A stretch of DNA of 47,392 nt, from NCBI GenBank assembly GCA_017509715.1, contig JAFWOU010000037.1, positions 1-47,392 of the forward strand. The letters run 5' to 3'. A program made the position numbers and the translations under genes. The notes under the pieces were generated by a model. The model searched no databases, had not been told where the DNA came from, and saw only the letters and a list, made by a program, of their open reading frames with translations. This DNA is from Paludibacteraceae bacterium (GTDB lineage Bacteria > Bacteroidota > Bacteroidia > Bacteroidales > Paludibacteraceae). Positions 33,435 to 42,064 of this stretch are shown here, one piece after another (the stretch's first letter is position 1; every line of letters starts with the position of its first letter).

Positions 33435-36389
33435 GTGGATCATAGCAATTATACATCGCTGATGAGCAAGAGGGTTCGGAGAATTCTCTTGGTGTGCAAC
33501 AACTACGATAGTTTTGCCCTCGAGGAAGACGGTCGTATCGAGGTGCAAATCGCCCAGGAATACGCCGAACTCAACCTCTCCAACCCGCCGTCCATCGTGC
33601 GGGCTGAGACCACGCGCGAGGCCCTGGCGATAGTCGATAGTCAAAAGTCGAAAGTCGAGAGCCAAGAGCCCTTCGACCTCATCCTCACCATGTACAGCGT
33701 TGGCGAACTGGACGTGTTCGACTTCGCCCGCGAGGCCAAGCAGTTGCTTCCCGAATGCCCGATAGTCCTACTTTCGGCGTTCAGCAAGGAGATATACAAC
33801 CGTATCGAGCAGCACGACCGCTCCGATATCGACTATTTCTTCAACTGGAACAACTCCACCGACCTCATCATCGCGATCATCAAGCTCATCGAGGACCGCA
33901 TGAATGCGCCGCACGACATCCTGGAGGAGGGCGTACGCGCCATCCTGCTCGTCGAGGACTCGGTCCGCTATTACTCCACCTACCTGCCTTTGCTCTACAA
34001 GCTCCTGCTTCGGCAGAACACCATCGCCATCCGTGATGCCCTCAACGAGAAGCAACAACTGCTCCGCAAGCGTGCACGACCCAAGATGCTTATGGCTACC
34101 TGCTACGACGAAGCCGTCCAGCTCTACCAGCAGTATGGCCGCAATCTCCTGGGCGTCATCTCCGACGTGGGCTTCGTGCTCCACAAAGGTGACGCCTCCT
34201 CGTCCGAGAAACTGGATGCCGGCATCGAGCTCTGCCAACTCATCCGCGAGGACAATCCCACTATGCCCTTCCTCATGCAGTCGTCCCAGGAGTCGATGCG
34301 CTCCATCGCCCGCAAACTCAACGTGGGCTTCGTCATCAAGACCTCCAAGACCCTGACCCAGGAAGTGAGCGAATATATCGAGCGGGAGTTCGGCTTCGGC
34401 GACTTCATCGCGCGCGACCCGCGTACGGGTAAAGAGATCGCGCGCGCGAGCGATCTGGAGGGATTCGAACGTATCATCTCCACCATCTCGCCCGCTGCTT
34501 TCCGCCGACTGAGCGACAACAACTACCTCAGTAAGTGGCTCTTTGCCCGCGGACTCTTCGCTATCGGACGCCAGGTCAAGACGCTCCAGATCCAGGACGA
34601 GACCGACATCGAGAATATCCGCCAGACCAATATACGCCTCATCCACGACTATCGTATCAACCAGGCGCTTGGCGTGGTGGCTAAGTACTCGCCCGATACC
34701 TACAACGACACCATCTGGTTTGCCCGTTGCGGCGATGGTGCGATGGGTGGCAAGGGACGCGGACTGGCTTTCCTCAACCACGTCCTCCAGAAAAACGACC
34801 TCTACGACCGCTGGGAAGGAATCCGTATCTTCGTGCCGCGTACCATGGTCATCACTACCGAGTACTTCGACCGCTTCATCCATGAGAACGGCCTCCAGTA
34901 CGTCATCAATGCCGACCTCTCCGACGACGAGATACTCTCCGAGTTCGTAGCCGCCGCCCTGCCCATCGAACTGCGTGAGGCCCTGCGCCATTTCATCCGC
35001 GTCACCCACAAGCCCTTGGCCGTACGTTCGTCCAGCAAACTCGAGGACTCGTATTATCAGCCCTTTGCCGGCGTATATAGCACCTACATGATCCCCAATA
35101 CCGAGAACGAGGACCAGGAACTTCGTCTGCTCAGCAAGGCCATCAAGTCGGTCTACGCCTCGGTCTATTACGCCGCTTCGCGTGGTTATATCACGTCCAC
35201 GGGCAACGTGCTCTCGGAGGAGAAGATGGCCGTCGTGCTCCAGGAGGTCTGCGGCGAACAGGAAGGTAACTACTTCTTCCCCGTCATCTCCGGCGTGGCA
35301 CGTAGCGTCAATTTCTACCCCGTAGGCAAGGAGAAACCCGAAGATGGTATCGTCAAGGTGGCATACGGTCTGGGCAAGGTGGTCGTGGATGGCGAACAGG
35401 TGCTTCGCTTCTCGCCGCGCTACCCCAAGAACGTCATGCAGACCTCTACCGTCGATCTGGCTATGCGTGAGACCCAGCAGTCGATGCTCGCCCTCTCGCT
35501 CAGTCCGGAGAAATTCCGCACCTCCATTGATGATGCTGTCAACCTGGAGCGATTCCCCATACATGCTTGCGACCAGTTTGAGTCGCTCAAGATGATCGCC
35601 TCCACCTACGACCGCGAGAATATGCGCATCGTCGATTCTTGCTATCCCGACGGACCGCGTATCGTCACCTTCGCGCCGCAACTCAAGTTCCGCACTTTCC
35701 CGCTGGCCGAGATCATCCGCCAGTTGCTCGAGATGGCGCAGCAGGAGATCAAATGCCCCGTGGAGATAGAGTTTGCTGTCAACCTGGAACGTGAACCCCA
35801 GATCTTCCACGTCCTGCAGATACGTCCTATCTCTGCTGACTCGCTTACAGCCAAGGTCGATTGGAACCAGATCGACGAGTCCGATGCCTTCATGCGTTCC
35901 GACAATGCCCTCGGCATCGGCCAGATAGAGGGTGTACGCGATATCATCTACCTGCGCCGCGAAGCCTTCAACGTACTCCGTACGCGCGAGATGGCCGAGA
36001 CGATCCGCACCTGGAATGCCCGCATGCGCCAGGAAGGACGCTCCTACCTGCTCATCGGCTACGGACGTTGGGGGTCGCAGATACCGACGCTCGGCGTACC
36101 CGTCCAGTGGAGCGATATTAGCGAGGCTAAGGCTATTGCCGAGTGCAGTCTGGAGAATTTCCGTATCGAACCCAGCCAGGGATCCCATTTCTTCCAGAAC
36201 TTGACGTCCTTCAACGTCGGCTATATGAATATCGACCCCTGGGCACGCCCCGCCGAGCACTACGACGAATCCATCCTCAATGCCCTGCCGGCGGTTGAGG
36301 AAACCGACCTCGTGCGCCACGTGCGCCTCACGGACGACCTCCGTATGTATATCGACGGCTTCAAATCCCATGCCTCCATCGCCTTATGA
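33435..36389 (+). CDS. Receiver-domain and PPDK N-domain fusion protein
   Basis: 984 aa from a GTG at 33435; an ATG at 33462 is the alternative. I prefer the GTG because the residues between read like part of the fold's leader, but the choice is uncertain. The N-terminal third carries two response-regulator-like units (RRILLVCNNYDSF and AILLVEDSVRYYSTYLPLLY). The second third and C-terminal part match the nucleotide-binding PEP synthase/PPDK N domain (GDGAMGGKGRGLAFLNHVL, KPLAVRSSSKLEDSYYQPFAG, HVLQIRPIS). The phospho-His and PEP-binding domains of true PPDK are absent. LLIGYGRWGSQIPTLG lies near the end. The function is not known to me. Residues 66-77 (VDSQKSKVES) come from a heptamer array. 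It overlaps the rluA-type gene by 4 bp. Confidence 0.82.
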   Translation: MDHSNYTSLMSKRVRRILLVCNNYDSFALEEDGRIEVQIAQEYAELNLSNPPSIVRAETTREALAIVDSQKSKVESQEPFDLILTMYSVGELDVFDFAREAKQLLPECPIVLLSAFSKEIYNRIEQHDRSDIDYFFNWNNSTDLIIAIIKLIEDRMNAPHDILEEGVRAILLVEDSVRYYSTYLPLLYKLLLRQNTIAIRDALNEKQQLLRKRARPKMLMATCYDEAVQLYQQYGRNLLGVISDVGFVLHKGDASSSEKLDAGIELCQLIREDNPTMPFLMQSSQESMRSIARKLNVGFVIKTSKTLTQEVSEYIEREFGFGDFIARDPRTGKEIARASDLEGFERIISTISPAAFRRLSDNNYLSKWLFARGLFAIGRQVKTLQIQDETDIENIRQTNIRLIHDYRINQALGVVAKYSPDTYNDTIWFARCGDGAMGGKGRGLAFLNHVLQKNDLYDRWEGIRIFVPRTMVITTEYFDRFIHENGLQYVINADLSDDEILSEFVAAALPIELREALRHFIRVTHKPLAVRSSSKLEDSYYQPFAGVYSTYMIPNTENEDQELRLLSKAIKSVYASVYYAASRGYITSTGNVLSEEKMAVVLQEVCGEQEGNYFFPVISGVARSVNFYPVGKEKPEDGIVKVAYGLGKVVVDGEQVLRFSPRYPKNVMQTSTVDLAMRETQQSMLALSLSPEKFRTSIDDAVNLERFPIHACDQFESLKMIASTYDRENMRIVDSCYPDGPRIVTFAPQLKFRTFPLAEIIRQLLEMAQQEIKCPVEIEFAVNLEREPQIFHVLQIRPISADSLTAKVDWNQIDESDAFMRSDNALGIGQIEGVRDIIYLRREAFNVLRTREMAETIRTWNARMRQEGRSYLLIGYGRWGSQIPTLGVPVQWSDISEAKAIAECSLENFRIEPSQGSHFFQNLTSFNVGYMNIDPWARPAEHYDESILNALPAVEETDLVRHVRLTDDLRMYIDGFKSHASIAL
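33632..33666 (+). repeat. In-frame heptamer array, AGTCGAA type
   Basis: Five adjacent words (AGTCGAT, AGTCAAA, AGTCGAA, AGTCGAG, AGCCAAG) lie inside the receiver/PPDK gene and encode VDSQKSKVES. The same word occurs in the same codon phase in the pectate lyase gene and in kdsB. Confidence 0.85.
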
Positions 36390-37126
36390 CCGTTCTATAC
36401 GAAGACAACCATATCATAGCCGTCAACAAGACCTGCAACGAGATCGTTCAGGGCGATAAGACGGGCGATACGCCGCTCTCCGAGACCGTCAAGGCCTATA
36501 TCAAGGAGCGATACCAGAAACCCGGCGAGGTTTTCCTGGGCGTTACCCATAGGCTTGACCGACCGACGAGTGGGGTAGTGCTCTTTGCCCGAACCAGCAA
36601 GGCGCTCACCCGACTCAACGAGATGTTAAGAGAAAAATCGTCTATCAGCGTAAGCGGTCTATCAGCGAAGCGGTCTAACAGTGAAATCGTCTATCAGCGA
36701 AGCGGTCTAAAAAAGACCTACTGGGCCATCGTGCAAGGATGCCCGAAGCAGTCCGAAGCGCGGCTGGAGAACTACCTGACCCGTAACGAGAAACTCAACA
36801 AATCCTTCATCGCCAAGCCGGGCAATAAAGAGGCCAAGCAGGCTATACTCTCCTACCGTACCCTCGTGCGTGGCGAACACTATAGTCTCCTGGAAATCAA
36901 CCTCGAGACCGGACGTCACCACCAGATACGTTGCCAACTCGCGGCGATCGGTTGCCCCATCCGAGGTGACCTGAAATACGGTGCACGTCGCTCCAATCCC
37001 GATGGCGGTATCAGCCTGCATGCCCGAAAAATAGAATTTATTCACCCCGTAAAAAAAGAACCCATATGTATCGTAGCTCCCGTACCCGACGATTCCTTAT
37101 GGCAGCAATTTGCTGCCTCAGTTTAG
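36386..37126 (+). CDS. RluA-family RNA pseudouridine synthase with repeat insertion
   Basis: 246 aa. The catalytic Asp is D58 in HRLDRPTSG; LLEINLETGRHHQIRCQLA and GDLKYGA are typical C-terminal blocks. No S4 RNA-binding domain is present, so it is a short RluA-type enzyme; target rRNA or tRNA site unknown. Between RLNEMLREK and KKTYWAIVQG, which are normally almost adjacent, about 24 extra residues (near 85-108) are encoded by a 16-bp repeat. The start overlaps the preceding gene by 4 bp, and the 3' end overlaps the pectate lyase gene by 61 bp. Confidence 0.9.
   Translation: MTVLYEDNHIIAVNKTCNEIVQGDKTGDTPLSETVKAYIKERYQKPGEVFLGVTHRLDRPTSGVVLFARTSKALTRLNEMLREKSSISVSGLSAKRSNSEIVYQRSGLKKTYWAIVQGCPKQSEARLENYLTRNEKLNKSFIAKPGNKEAKQAILSYRTLVRGEHYSLLEINLETGRHHQIRCQLAAIGCPIRGDLKYGARRSNPDGGISLHARKIEFIHPVKKEPICIVAPVPDDSLWQQFAASV
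36640..36709 (+). repeat. In-frame 16-bp repeat array, GTCTATCAGCGAAGCG type
   Basis: Units at 36640-36656 (17 bp), 36657-36672, 36673-36688 (degenerate) and 36689-36704, plus a partial GTCTA. Read on the other strand the unit (CGCTTCGCTGATAGAC) resembles the repeat at 25058-25103. It inserts about 24 codons into the pseudouridine synthase without shifting the frame. Confidence 0.85.
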
Positions 37127-38745
37127 CCGTCTGTGTTCAACTATTTGCCAACGACCAACGACTAATGACCAACGACCTGCTCGCCTTCCCCGGCGCCGAG
37201 GGATTTGGTAAGTTCGCCTCCGGTGGACGTGGTGGACGCGTGGTCTATGTCACCACCCTGGCCGATGATGCGAACGGCGAGACCGAGGGATCGCTCCGTT
37301 GGGCCGTTCGTCAATACCCCGACGAACCCCTCACCGTCTGCTTTGCCGTCACGGGCGAGATACGTCTCGTCAAGGACCTGCGTATCAACCGCCAGAACTA
37401 CACCCTGGCCGGACAGACCGCACCCGGCATGGGCATCGTCATCACCCACAACAAGGTCAACTGCGGCGGTTCCGAGAACTTTATCATTCGTAACATCCGT
37501 TTCCGCGTAGGCAATGAGACGGCTAGCGGCGAGTTCTGCAAAGAGAATGCGTTCGGCGCAGAGAATTGTAGCAACTTTATCCTCGACCATTGCGATTTCG
37601 GTTGGTCGGCCGAAGAGAATATCAACACCTTCGATGGTCATTTCTTTACCGTTCAGTACTGCCTGGTGCATGAGGGATTGTACAACTCCGGTCATCCCAA
37701 GGGTGCACGTGGCTACGGCTGTCAGTGGGGCGGTTCACCGGCCAGCTACCATCATAACCTCCTGGCGCATAACAACGGCCGCTCCTGCCGTTTCAATGGC
37801 GCACGCAACAACGACCGCGTAGTCTATCTGGACTATATCAATAACGTCAACTTCAATTACTTCGGTGGTAGTAGCGGTTGTCATGGTGGCGAGAATACCT
37901 GCGACGACAATAAATACAACGGCAAGAACTCCGGCCACGAAGTCAACTTTGTCAACAACTACTATATCAAGGGCCCGAACACCACCAACACCCGCCTCTT
38001 TTTCGTGGCTGACGAGAAACGTAGCGGAGCTACCAGCCGTGGCCCTAGTCAGTGGTACGTCAGCGGAAATGTCTATGAGGGAGAACCCGGTGCAACCGCC
38101 GACAACTGGTCGGCTGTGACCATCAAGACCTATACCCAGGCCCAAGCGCGCGTGGATACACTCATCCGTACCAAGACGCCTTACTGGGATTGCAATGCTG
38201 ACTCTACGGAGTTTAGCGGCCTGTACGATTTTGATTTGTATGCCTATGCGGCATCGCCCTTCCAGACCGCCGAAGAGGCGCGTCAGAGCGTCTTGGACAC
38301 CGTGGGCGCTTTCCCCCGTGACCATGTGGAGAAACGTATTATAGTTGAGACACGCGACAATACCTATACTTATACGGGCAGCAAGTCCAATAAGATGGGT
38401 ATCATCGATACCCCTTCCGATGCCGAGGGATTCTACGACTATCCCTATGTAGCGCCGCTCACGGATACCGACCAGGACGGCATGCCCGATGCCTGGGAGA
38501 CGGCTAACGGCTGCGATCCTGCCACGCCCGACCAGAATACCCTGCATGCGAGCGGCTATACCATGCTCGAGATGTATCTGGACTACGCCATGACCCACCG
38601 CACGCCGATGGACGACGGCTACCAACTGCTGGGTGTCGAAAGTCCAAAGTCGAAAGTCGAAAGCATAAAAATACTCCGCGACGGACAATTACTGATCCAA
38701 CGCGGAGATAGGGTATATACTGTCCAGGGACAGGAGCTCAGATAA
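37066..38745 (+). CDS. Secreted pectate lyase-like protein (PL1 fold)
   Basis: 559 aa. Signal peptide with a basic start (MYRSSRTRRFLMAAICCLSL); an ATG at 37099 would give a shorter one. Either start lies inside the 3' end of the rluA-type gene. The mature part has the parallel beta-helix pattern of PL1 lyases: FPGAEGFGKFASGGRGG, TVCFAVTGEI, YTLAGQTAPGMGI, FIIRNIRFRVGN, ILDHCDFGWSAEENI, GSPASYHHNLLAHN and RVVYLDYINNV. A DTDQDGMPDAWE calcium-type motif follows near residue 470. The last 25 residues (KILRDGQLLIQRGDRVYTVQ, then GQELR) form a short tail shared with the Ig-like protein. Heptamer arrays encode residues of about 28-37 and 523-535. Pectin or a related polyuronide is the likely substrate, but no SusCD pair or other polysaccharide genes are nearby. 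Confidence 0.88.
   Translation: MYRSSRTRRFLMAAICCLSLAVCVQLFANDQRLMTNDLLAFPGAEGFGKFASGGRGGRVVYVTTLADDANGETEGSLRWAVRQYPDEPLTVCFAVTGEIRLVKDLRINRQNYTLAGQTAPGMGIVITHNKVNCGGSENFIIRNIRFRVGNETASGEFCKENAFGAENCSNFILDHCDFGWSAEENINTFDGHFFTVQYCLVHEGLYNSGHPKGARGYGCQWGGSPASYHHNLLAHNNGRSCRFNGARNNDRVVYLDYINNVNFNYFGGSSGCHGGENTCDDNKYNGKNSGHEVNFVNNYYIKGPNTTNTRLFFVADEKRSGATSRGPSQWYVSGNVYEGEPGATADNWSAVTIKTYTQAQARVDTLIRTKTPYWDCNADSTEFSGLYDFDLYAYAASPFQTAEEARQSVLDTVGAFPRDHVEKRIIVETRDNTYTYTGSKSNKMGIIDTPSDAEGFYDYPYVAPLTDTDQDGMPDAWETANGCDPATPDQNTLHASGYTMLEMYLDYAMTHRTPMDDGYQLLGVESPKSKVESIKILRDGQLLIQRGDRVYTVQGQELR
37148..37175 (+). repeat. In-frame heptamer array, CCAACGA type
   Basis: CCAACGA twice, CTAATGA, CCAACGA, directly after the signal-peptide region of the pectate lyase; encodes roughly ANDQRLMTND. 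Confidence 0.75.
38634..38668 (+). repeat. In-frame heptamer array, AGTCGAA type
   Basis: TGTCGAA, AGTCCAA, AGTCGAA twice, AGCATAA. It encodes VESPKSKVES at the junction between the lyase fold and its short C-terminal tail. Confidence 0.85.
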
Positions 38746-40114
38746 CTACCTCTTCAAACGTATTGATTTTCGCCTTGTCGTACGGACGGCATACGCGAAT
38801 ATAATTCTCGGTCCAGCCCTCCATGAGCCATCCGCTCTCTGAGGGTTGTTCCGTTGTGGCCGGTACGCGCTTGGCTTCCCAGAGCACCACGCCCCGTTCG
38901 CCCCGATGCGCCGCATAGAAGGCCTGCAGTTTCTCCTCGCTCACGCGGTGTAGCAGTTGGCTGCGACGCTCCCGCTCTTTCTGCGGCACTACATGCAGAT
39001 CCATCTCCAGCATCCTGGTGTTCCGCCGCTCGGAGTAGGTGAATACATGCAACTGACTGACGGGAAGTGACCCGATAAAATCGAGGTAATCTTCCCAGCA
39101 TTCCTCCGTCTCGCCCCGTACGCCTACCATGCAGTCTACGCCGATAAACGCCTGCGGCATGACGCGAAGAATATGCTCTACACGCTCCTTGAATAATTCG
39201 CGGTTATAGCGGCGATGCATGATCCGTAGCACCTCGTTCGAGCCTGACTGAAGCGGGATATGGAAGTGCGGCGCAAAGTGGCGACTGTGTGCCACAAAGT
39301 CGATCACCTCATCGCTCAGCAGGTTGGGTTCGCACGACGAGATACGTATGCGAAAATCTGACGATTGATGGCTTTTATCGGAGTGCCCGGAGGCACCTGA
39401 CGGTTGATGGCTTTTATCGGAGTGCCCGGAGGCACCTGAAGGCTGACGGCTGACGGCTGATGGCTCAATATCGTCTAACGCCCGCAGCAGGTCGATAAAC
39501 CGTTCCCCCGTCGAGCGACCGAAGTCACCTATGTTCACGCCTGTCAGTACGATCTCTTTCGCGCCTTCCTCTATCGCTCCGCGCAGTTCGTCCGTGAGCG
39601 TCGCGATACTCGGATTCCTACTTTTCCCCCGTGCCAGCGGGATGGTACAGTAGGTACAGAAATAGTTGCAACCGTCCTGCACTTTCAGAAAACAGCGTGT
39701 CCTATCGTCCTTCGACCGCGCGCCGCAGAACGTGTCCACCTCGCGTATCTCGCTCGTATGGATCGTCTCGTGTTGCTGCTCCAAGTGCTCCACAAAGGCC
39801 GGGATGTCAAATTTCTCATGCATACCCAGCACGTAGTCCACGCCCGGTATATCGGCTATCTCGCCCGGCTTGAGTTGGGCATAGCATCCCGTCACGATGA
39901 GCGTGGCTTCCGGGTACTGACGACGCAGACGACGTATCGCCTGGCGGTCCTTATGATCGGCCGCGTCGGTCACGGAGCAGGTGTTGACGATGCATAGATC
40001 GGGTGCCGACCCCTTGATAGCACGCGTATGACCGCGTGCTATCAGGGTCTTGCCCAATGCGGACGACTCCGCAAAGTTGAGTTTGCATCCCAGTGTTAGG
40101 AACGAGAACGTCAT
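38738..40114 (-). CDS. mtaB: tRNA threonylcarbamoyladenosine methylthiotransferase
   Basis: Adds a methylthio group to t6A37 of tRNA using two Fe-S clusters. 458 aa. The N-terminal cluster Cys are C10 (LGCKLN), C46 (NTCSVT) and C77 (TGCYAQ); the radical SAM Cys are C149, C153 and C156 in DGCNYFCTYC. MTaB-type features include FSFLTLGCKLNFAE. About 36 extra residues (near 218-253) with a perfect 13-residue repeat (PSGASGHSDKSHQ twice) sit before the FRIRISSCEPNLL strand, where relatives run almost directly on. It abuts yidC with no gap and overlaps the pectate lyase gene tail-to-tail by 8 bp. Confidence 0.93.
   Translation of the reverse strand: MTFSFLTLGCKLNFAESSALGKTLIARGHTRAIKGSAPDLCIVNTCSVTDAADHKDRQAIRRLRRQYPEATLIVTGCYAQLKPGEIADIPGVDYVLGMHEKFDIPAFVEHLEQQHETIHTSEIREVDTFCGARSKDDRTRCFLKVQDGCNYFCTYCTIPLARGKSRNPSIATLTDELRGAIEEGAKEIVLTGVNIGDFGRSTGERFIDLLRALDDIEPSAVSRQPSGASGHSDKSHQPSGASGHSDKSHQSSDFRIRISSCEPNLLSDEVIDFVAHSRHFAPHFHIPLQSGSNEVLRIMHRRYNRELFKERVEHILRVMPQAFIGVDCMVGVRGETEECWEDYLDFIGSLPVSQLHVFTYSERRNTRMLEMDLHVVPQKERERRSQLLHRVSEEKLQAFYAAHRGERGVVLWEAKRVPATTEQPSESGWLMEGWTENYIRVCRPYDKAKINTFEEVVI
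39362..39467 (-). repeat. In-frame composite array in mtaB: two 39-bp units plus CGGCTGA heptamers
   Basis: Units at 39362-39400 and 39401-39439 differ at one base. Each contains the inverted repeat GTGCC-CGGA-GGCAC and begins with CGRTTGATGGCTTTT. Four heptamers follow (AGGCTGA, CGGCTGA twice, TGGCTCA; 39440-39467). The 39-bp unit keeps the reading frame (13 codons). No spacers separate units, so it is not CRISPR. Confidence 0.88.
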
Positions 40115-42043
40115 CTATCGCATCCGTTTTTGTTGTGCCTTGGCATTCTCGCGTGCCATGCGTTGTTGCTGGCGTTGCATCTCCTCCAGACGCGCCATGA
40201 AGCCGCTACGTTTCTGGGCTTTCTTCTCGTTCTTCTGGGCGTTGCGTTCCATCTCGGCCAGCAGTTTCTTATCGTCCGTTGTCCAGCGGAAGATCATGGT
40301 CTGCAGGATGGTGATGAGCAGGCTCACGAAGTAGTAGTAGCTCAGACCCGCATTGTAGTCGTTGAAGATGAAGAGGAACAGGAGCGGCATGGCGTACATC
40401 ATGTACTTCATGAACTTCATGTTCGGATCCATCGACTGTTGCTGCATGTTCATGTAGGTGTAGATGATGTTCACGATCGTCATGAGCAAGCAGAACAAGC
40501 TCAGGTGGTCACCCAGCAACGGGATATTGCCGCCCCACGTGATAACGGCGTCATACGTCGATAGGTCGTCGGCCCAGAGGAATGACTTGCCACGCAACTC
40601 GATAGCCGTAGGCAGGAACCAGAACATAGCCATCAGCACGGGGAACTGGAACAGCATCGGCAGACAGCCCGACATCGGACTTACGCCGGCACGCTGGTAC
40701 AGCTTCATCGTCTCCTGCTGACGCTCTTGCATCTTCTCCGGCGGGTACTTCGCGTTGATAGCGTCGATCTGCGGTTTGAGCACGCGCATCTTGGCGCTCG
40801 AGCGGTAGCTGGCGAAGACAAAGGGCAGGATGATGAGCTTGATGACGATCGTCATCAGCAGGATCACCAGTCCGATATTCAGCTCCCACGAGTTGAACAG
40901 GTCAAACATCGGAATTACCAGCGCCTTGTTGATCCAGCTTACAATCTTCCATCCCAGCGGCACGAGTTCCTTGAGACGGAGACGCTGATCGCCCTCCAGG
41001 TCGTCGTCATAGGCCTTGAGCGTGTTGTAGTGGTTCGGACCCAGATACATCTTCAGTCCCGTCGCCCGTTCGCCACGGATATCAAAGGGGATATGCGTGT
41101 GAGTGGTATAGGCCTTGATGTAGTGGTCTTTCTGCGGCGTGGAGGTGAACGTGCTGGTCTCAAAGACGCTGTCGGCAATCAGTACCGACGAGAAGAACTG
41201 GTCCTTATAGCCGATCCAGCGGATCTTGGCGTTCTCGGTCTTGTCGTCGGCCTTGCTCTCGCTCAGTTTCTCCATCTCGCCGTCCGGCAACATGTACTGC
41301 AGCTGGGCATAGCGCTCCTCAAACTTACGTCCGCGCTCGTGTTGCGGCACCAGTTGGTTCCACTGTAGCTCCAGACTCGTCGTGTTCTGCGCCAGTACGC
41401 GCTCCAGTCCGTGGCCCTGCAGCCGGATATCCACCATGTAGTTCTGCGGATGCAGAGCGTAGCATATGTCGAGCCACTCCGACGCGCTGTCCGTCTGGAG
41501 TCGCATCACGAGCGTGGAGTCCGTACGCGACTGCAAGTCAAAGTGCAGCTCGTCCGTGGCCAGTATACGACTGTTGTCGCTCGAGCGCATCAGCATACGC
41601 ATCTCCGATTCATCGCCTTGGAAGAGGCTGAGCGGGTTTAGCGAATCGCCGTAGGCACGATAGTCCTTCAGTTCGGCCTGCACGATGCGACCGCCTTTCT
41701 GGGCGATATGCAGACGTAGCACCTCGTTCTCCAGGATGTACTCCTCGGCCTTGCGCGGCGCAGCGGCACGCGAGAAGACCTCATACTTGGCTTCGCGCAC
41801 TTGTGCCTCACGCTCTGCGGCACTCAGGGTGTCGTTTGCTGTTTGGGTTTCTGCAGCCGGCGCAGCCTCTGCGGCAGCTTGCATCTTGGCCTCTGCGGCC
41901 TGTTGCTCAGCCTGTACAGCCGCTATACTGTCCTGATAGGCCTGCTGCTGAGCCAGTTGTTCTTTCGAGGGTTTATTCCATAGACTAAACCCGATAATGA
42001 TCACGGCTATCAAACCGAAGCCGATCCAAGTGTTTTTATCCAT
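40115..42043 (-). CDS. yidC: Membrane protein insertase YidC
   Basis: Inserts proteins into the inner membrane, alone or with Sec. 642 aa. An N-terminal membrane anchor (TWIGFGLIAVIIIGFSLW) precedes an Ala/Gln/Glu-rich stretch (about 29-80), a large periplasmic beta domain (about 85-370) and the conserved C-terminal insertase core (ILPFVFASYRSSAKMRVLKP, YQRAGVSPMSGCLPMLFQFP, MKYMMYAMPLLFLFIFNDY). A basic Gln/Arg-rich tail ends the chain. It lies 21 bp after deoD. Confidence 0.95.
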   Translation of the reverse strand: MDKNTWIGFGLIAVIIIGFSLWNKPSKEQLAQQQAYQDSIAAVQAEQQAAEAKMQAAAEAAPAAETQTANDTLSAAEREAQVREAKYEVFSRAAAPRKAEEYILENEVLRLHIAQKGGRIVQAELKDYRAYGDSLNPLSLFQGDESEMRMLMRSSDNSRILATDELHFDLQSRTDSTLVMRLQTDSASEWLDICYALHPQNYMVDIRLQGHGLERVLAQNTTSLELQWNQLVPQHERGRKFEERYAQLQYMLPDGEMEKLSESKADDKTENAKIRWIGYKDQFFSSVLIADSVFETSTFTSTPQKDHYIKAYTTHTHIPFDIRGERATGLKMYLGPNHYNTLKAYDDDLEGDQRLRLKELVPLGWKIVSWINKALVIPMFDLFNSWELNIGLVILLMTIVIKLIILPFVFASYRSSAKMRVLKPQIDAINAKYPPEKMQERQQETMKLYQRAGVSPMSGCLPMLFQFPVLMAMFWFLPTAIELRGKSFLWADDLSTYDAVITWGGNIPLLGDHLSLFCLLMTIVNIIYTYMNMQQQSMDPNMKFMKYMMYAMPLLFLFIFNDYNAGLSYYYFVSLLITILQTMIFRWTTDDKKLLAEMERNAQKNEKKAQKRSGFMARLEEMQRQQQRMARENAKAQQKRMR

Positions 42044-42064
42044 CTAAATAGTGTTTTGTTTGTC

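Noticed and set aside
33768..36371. Long minus-strand open frame opposite the receiver/PPDK gene
   Set aside because: Same reason: the plus-strand protein has clear domains and the minus frame has none.
39362..39467. CRISPR array suggested by 39-bp repeats with a palindrome
   Set aside because: There are no spacers between units, the repeat is inside an open mtaB gene, and no cas genes are present.
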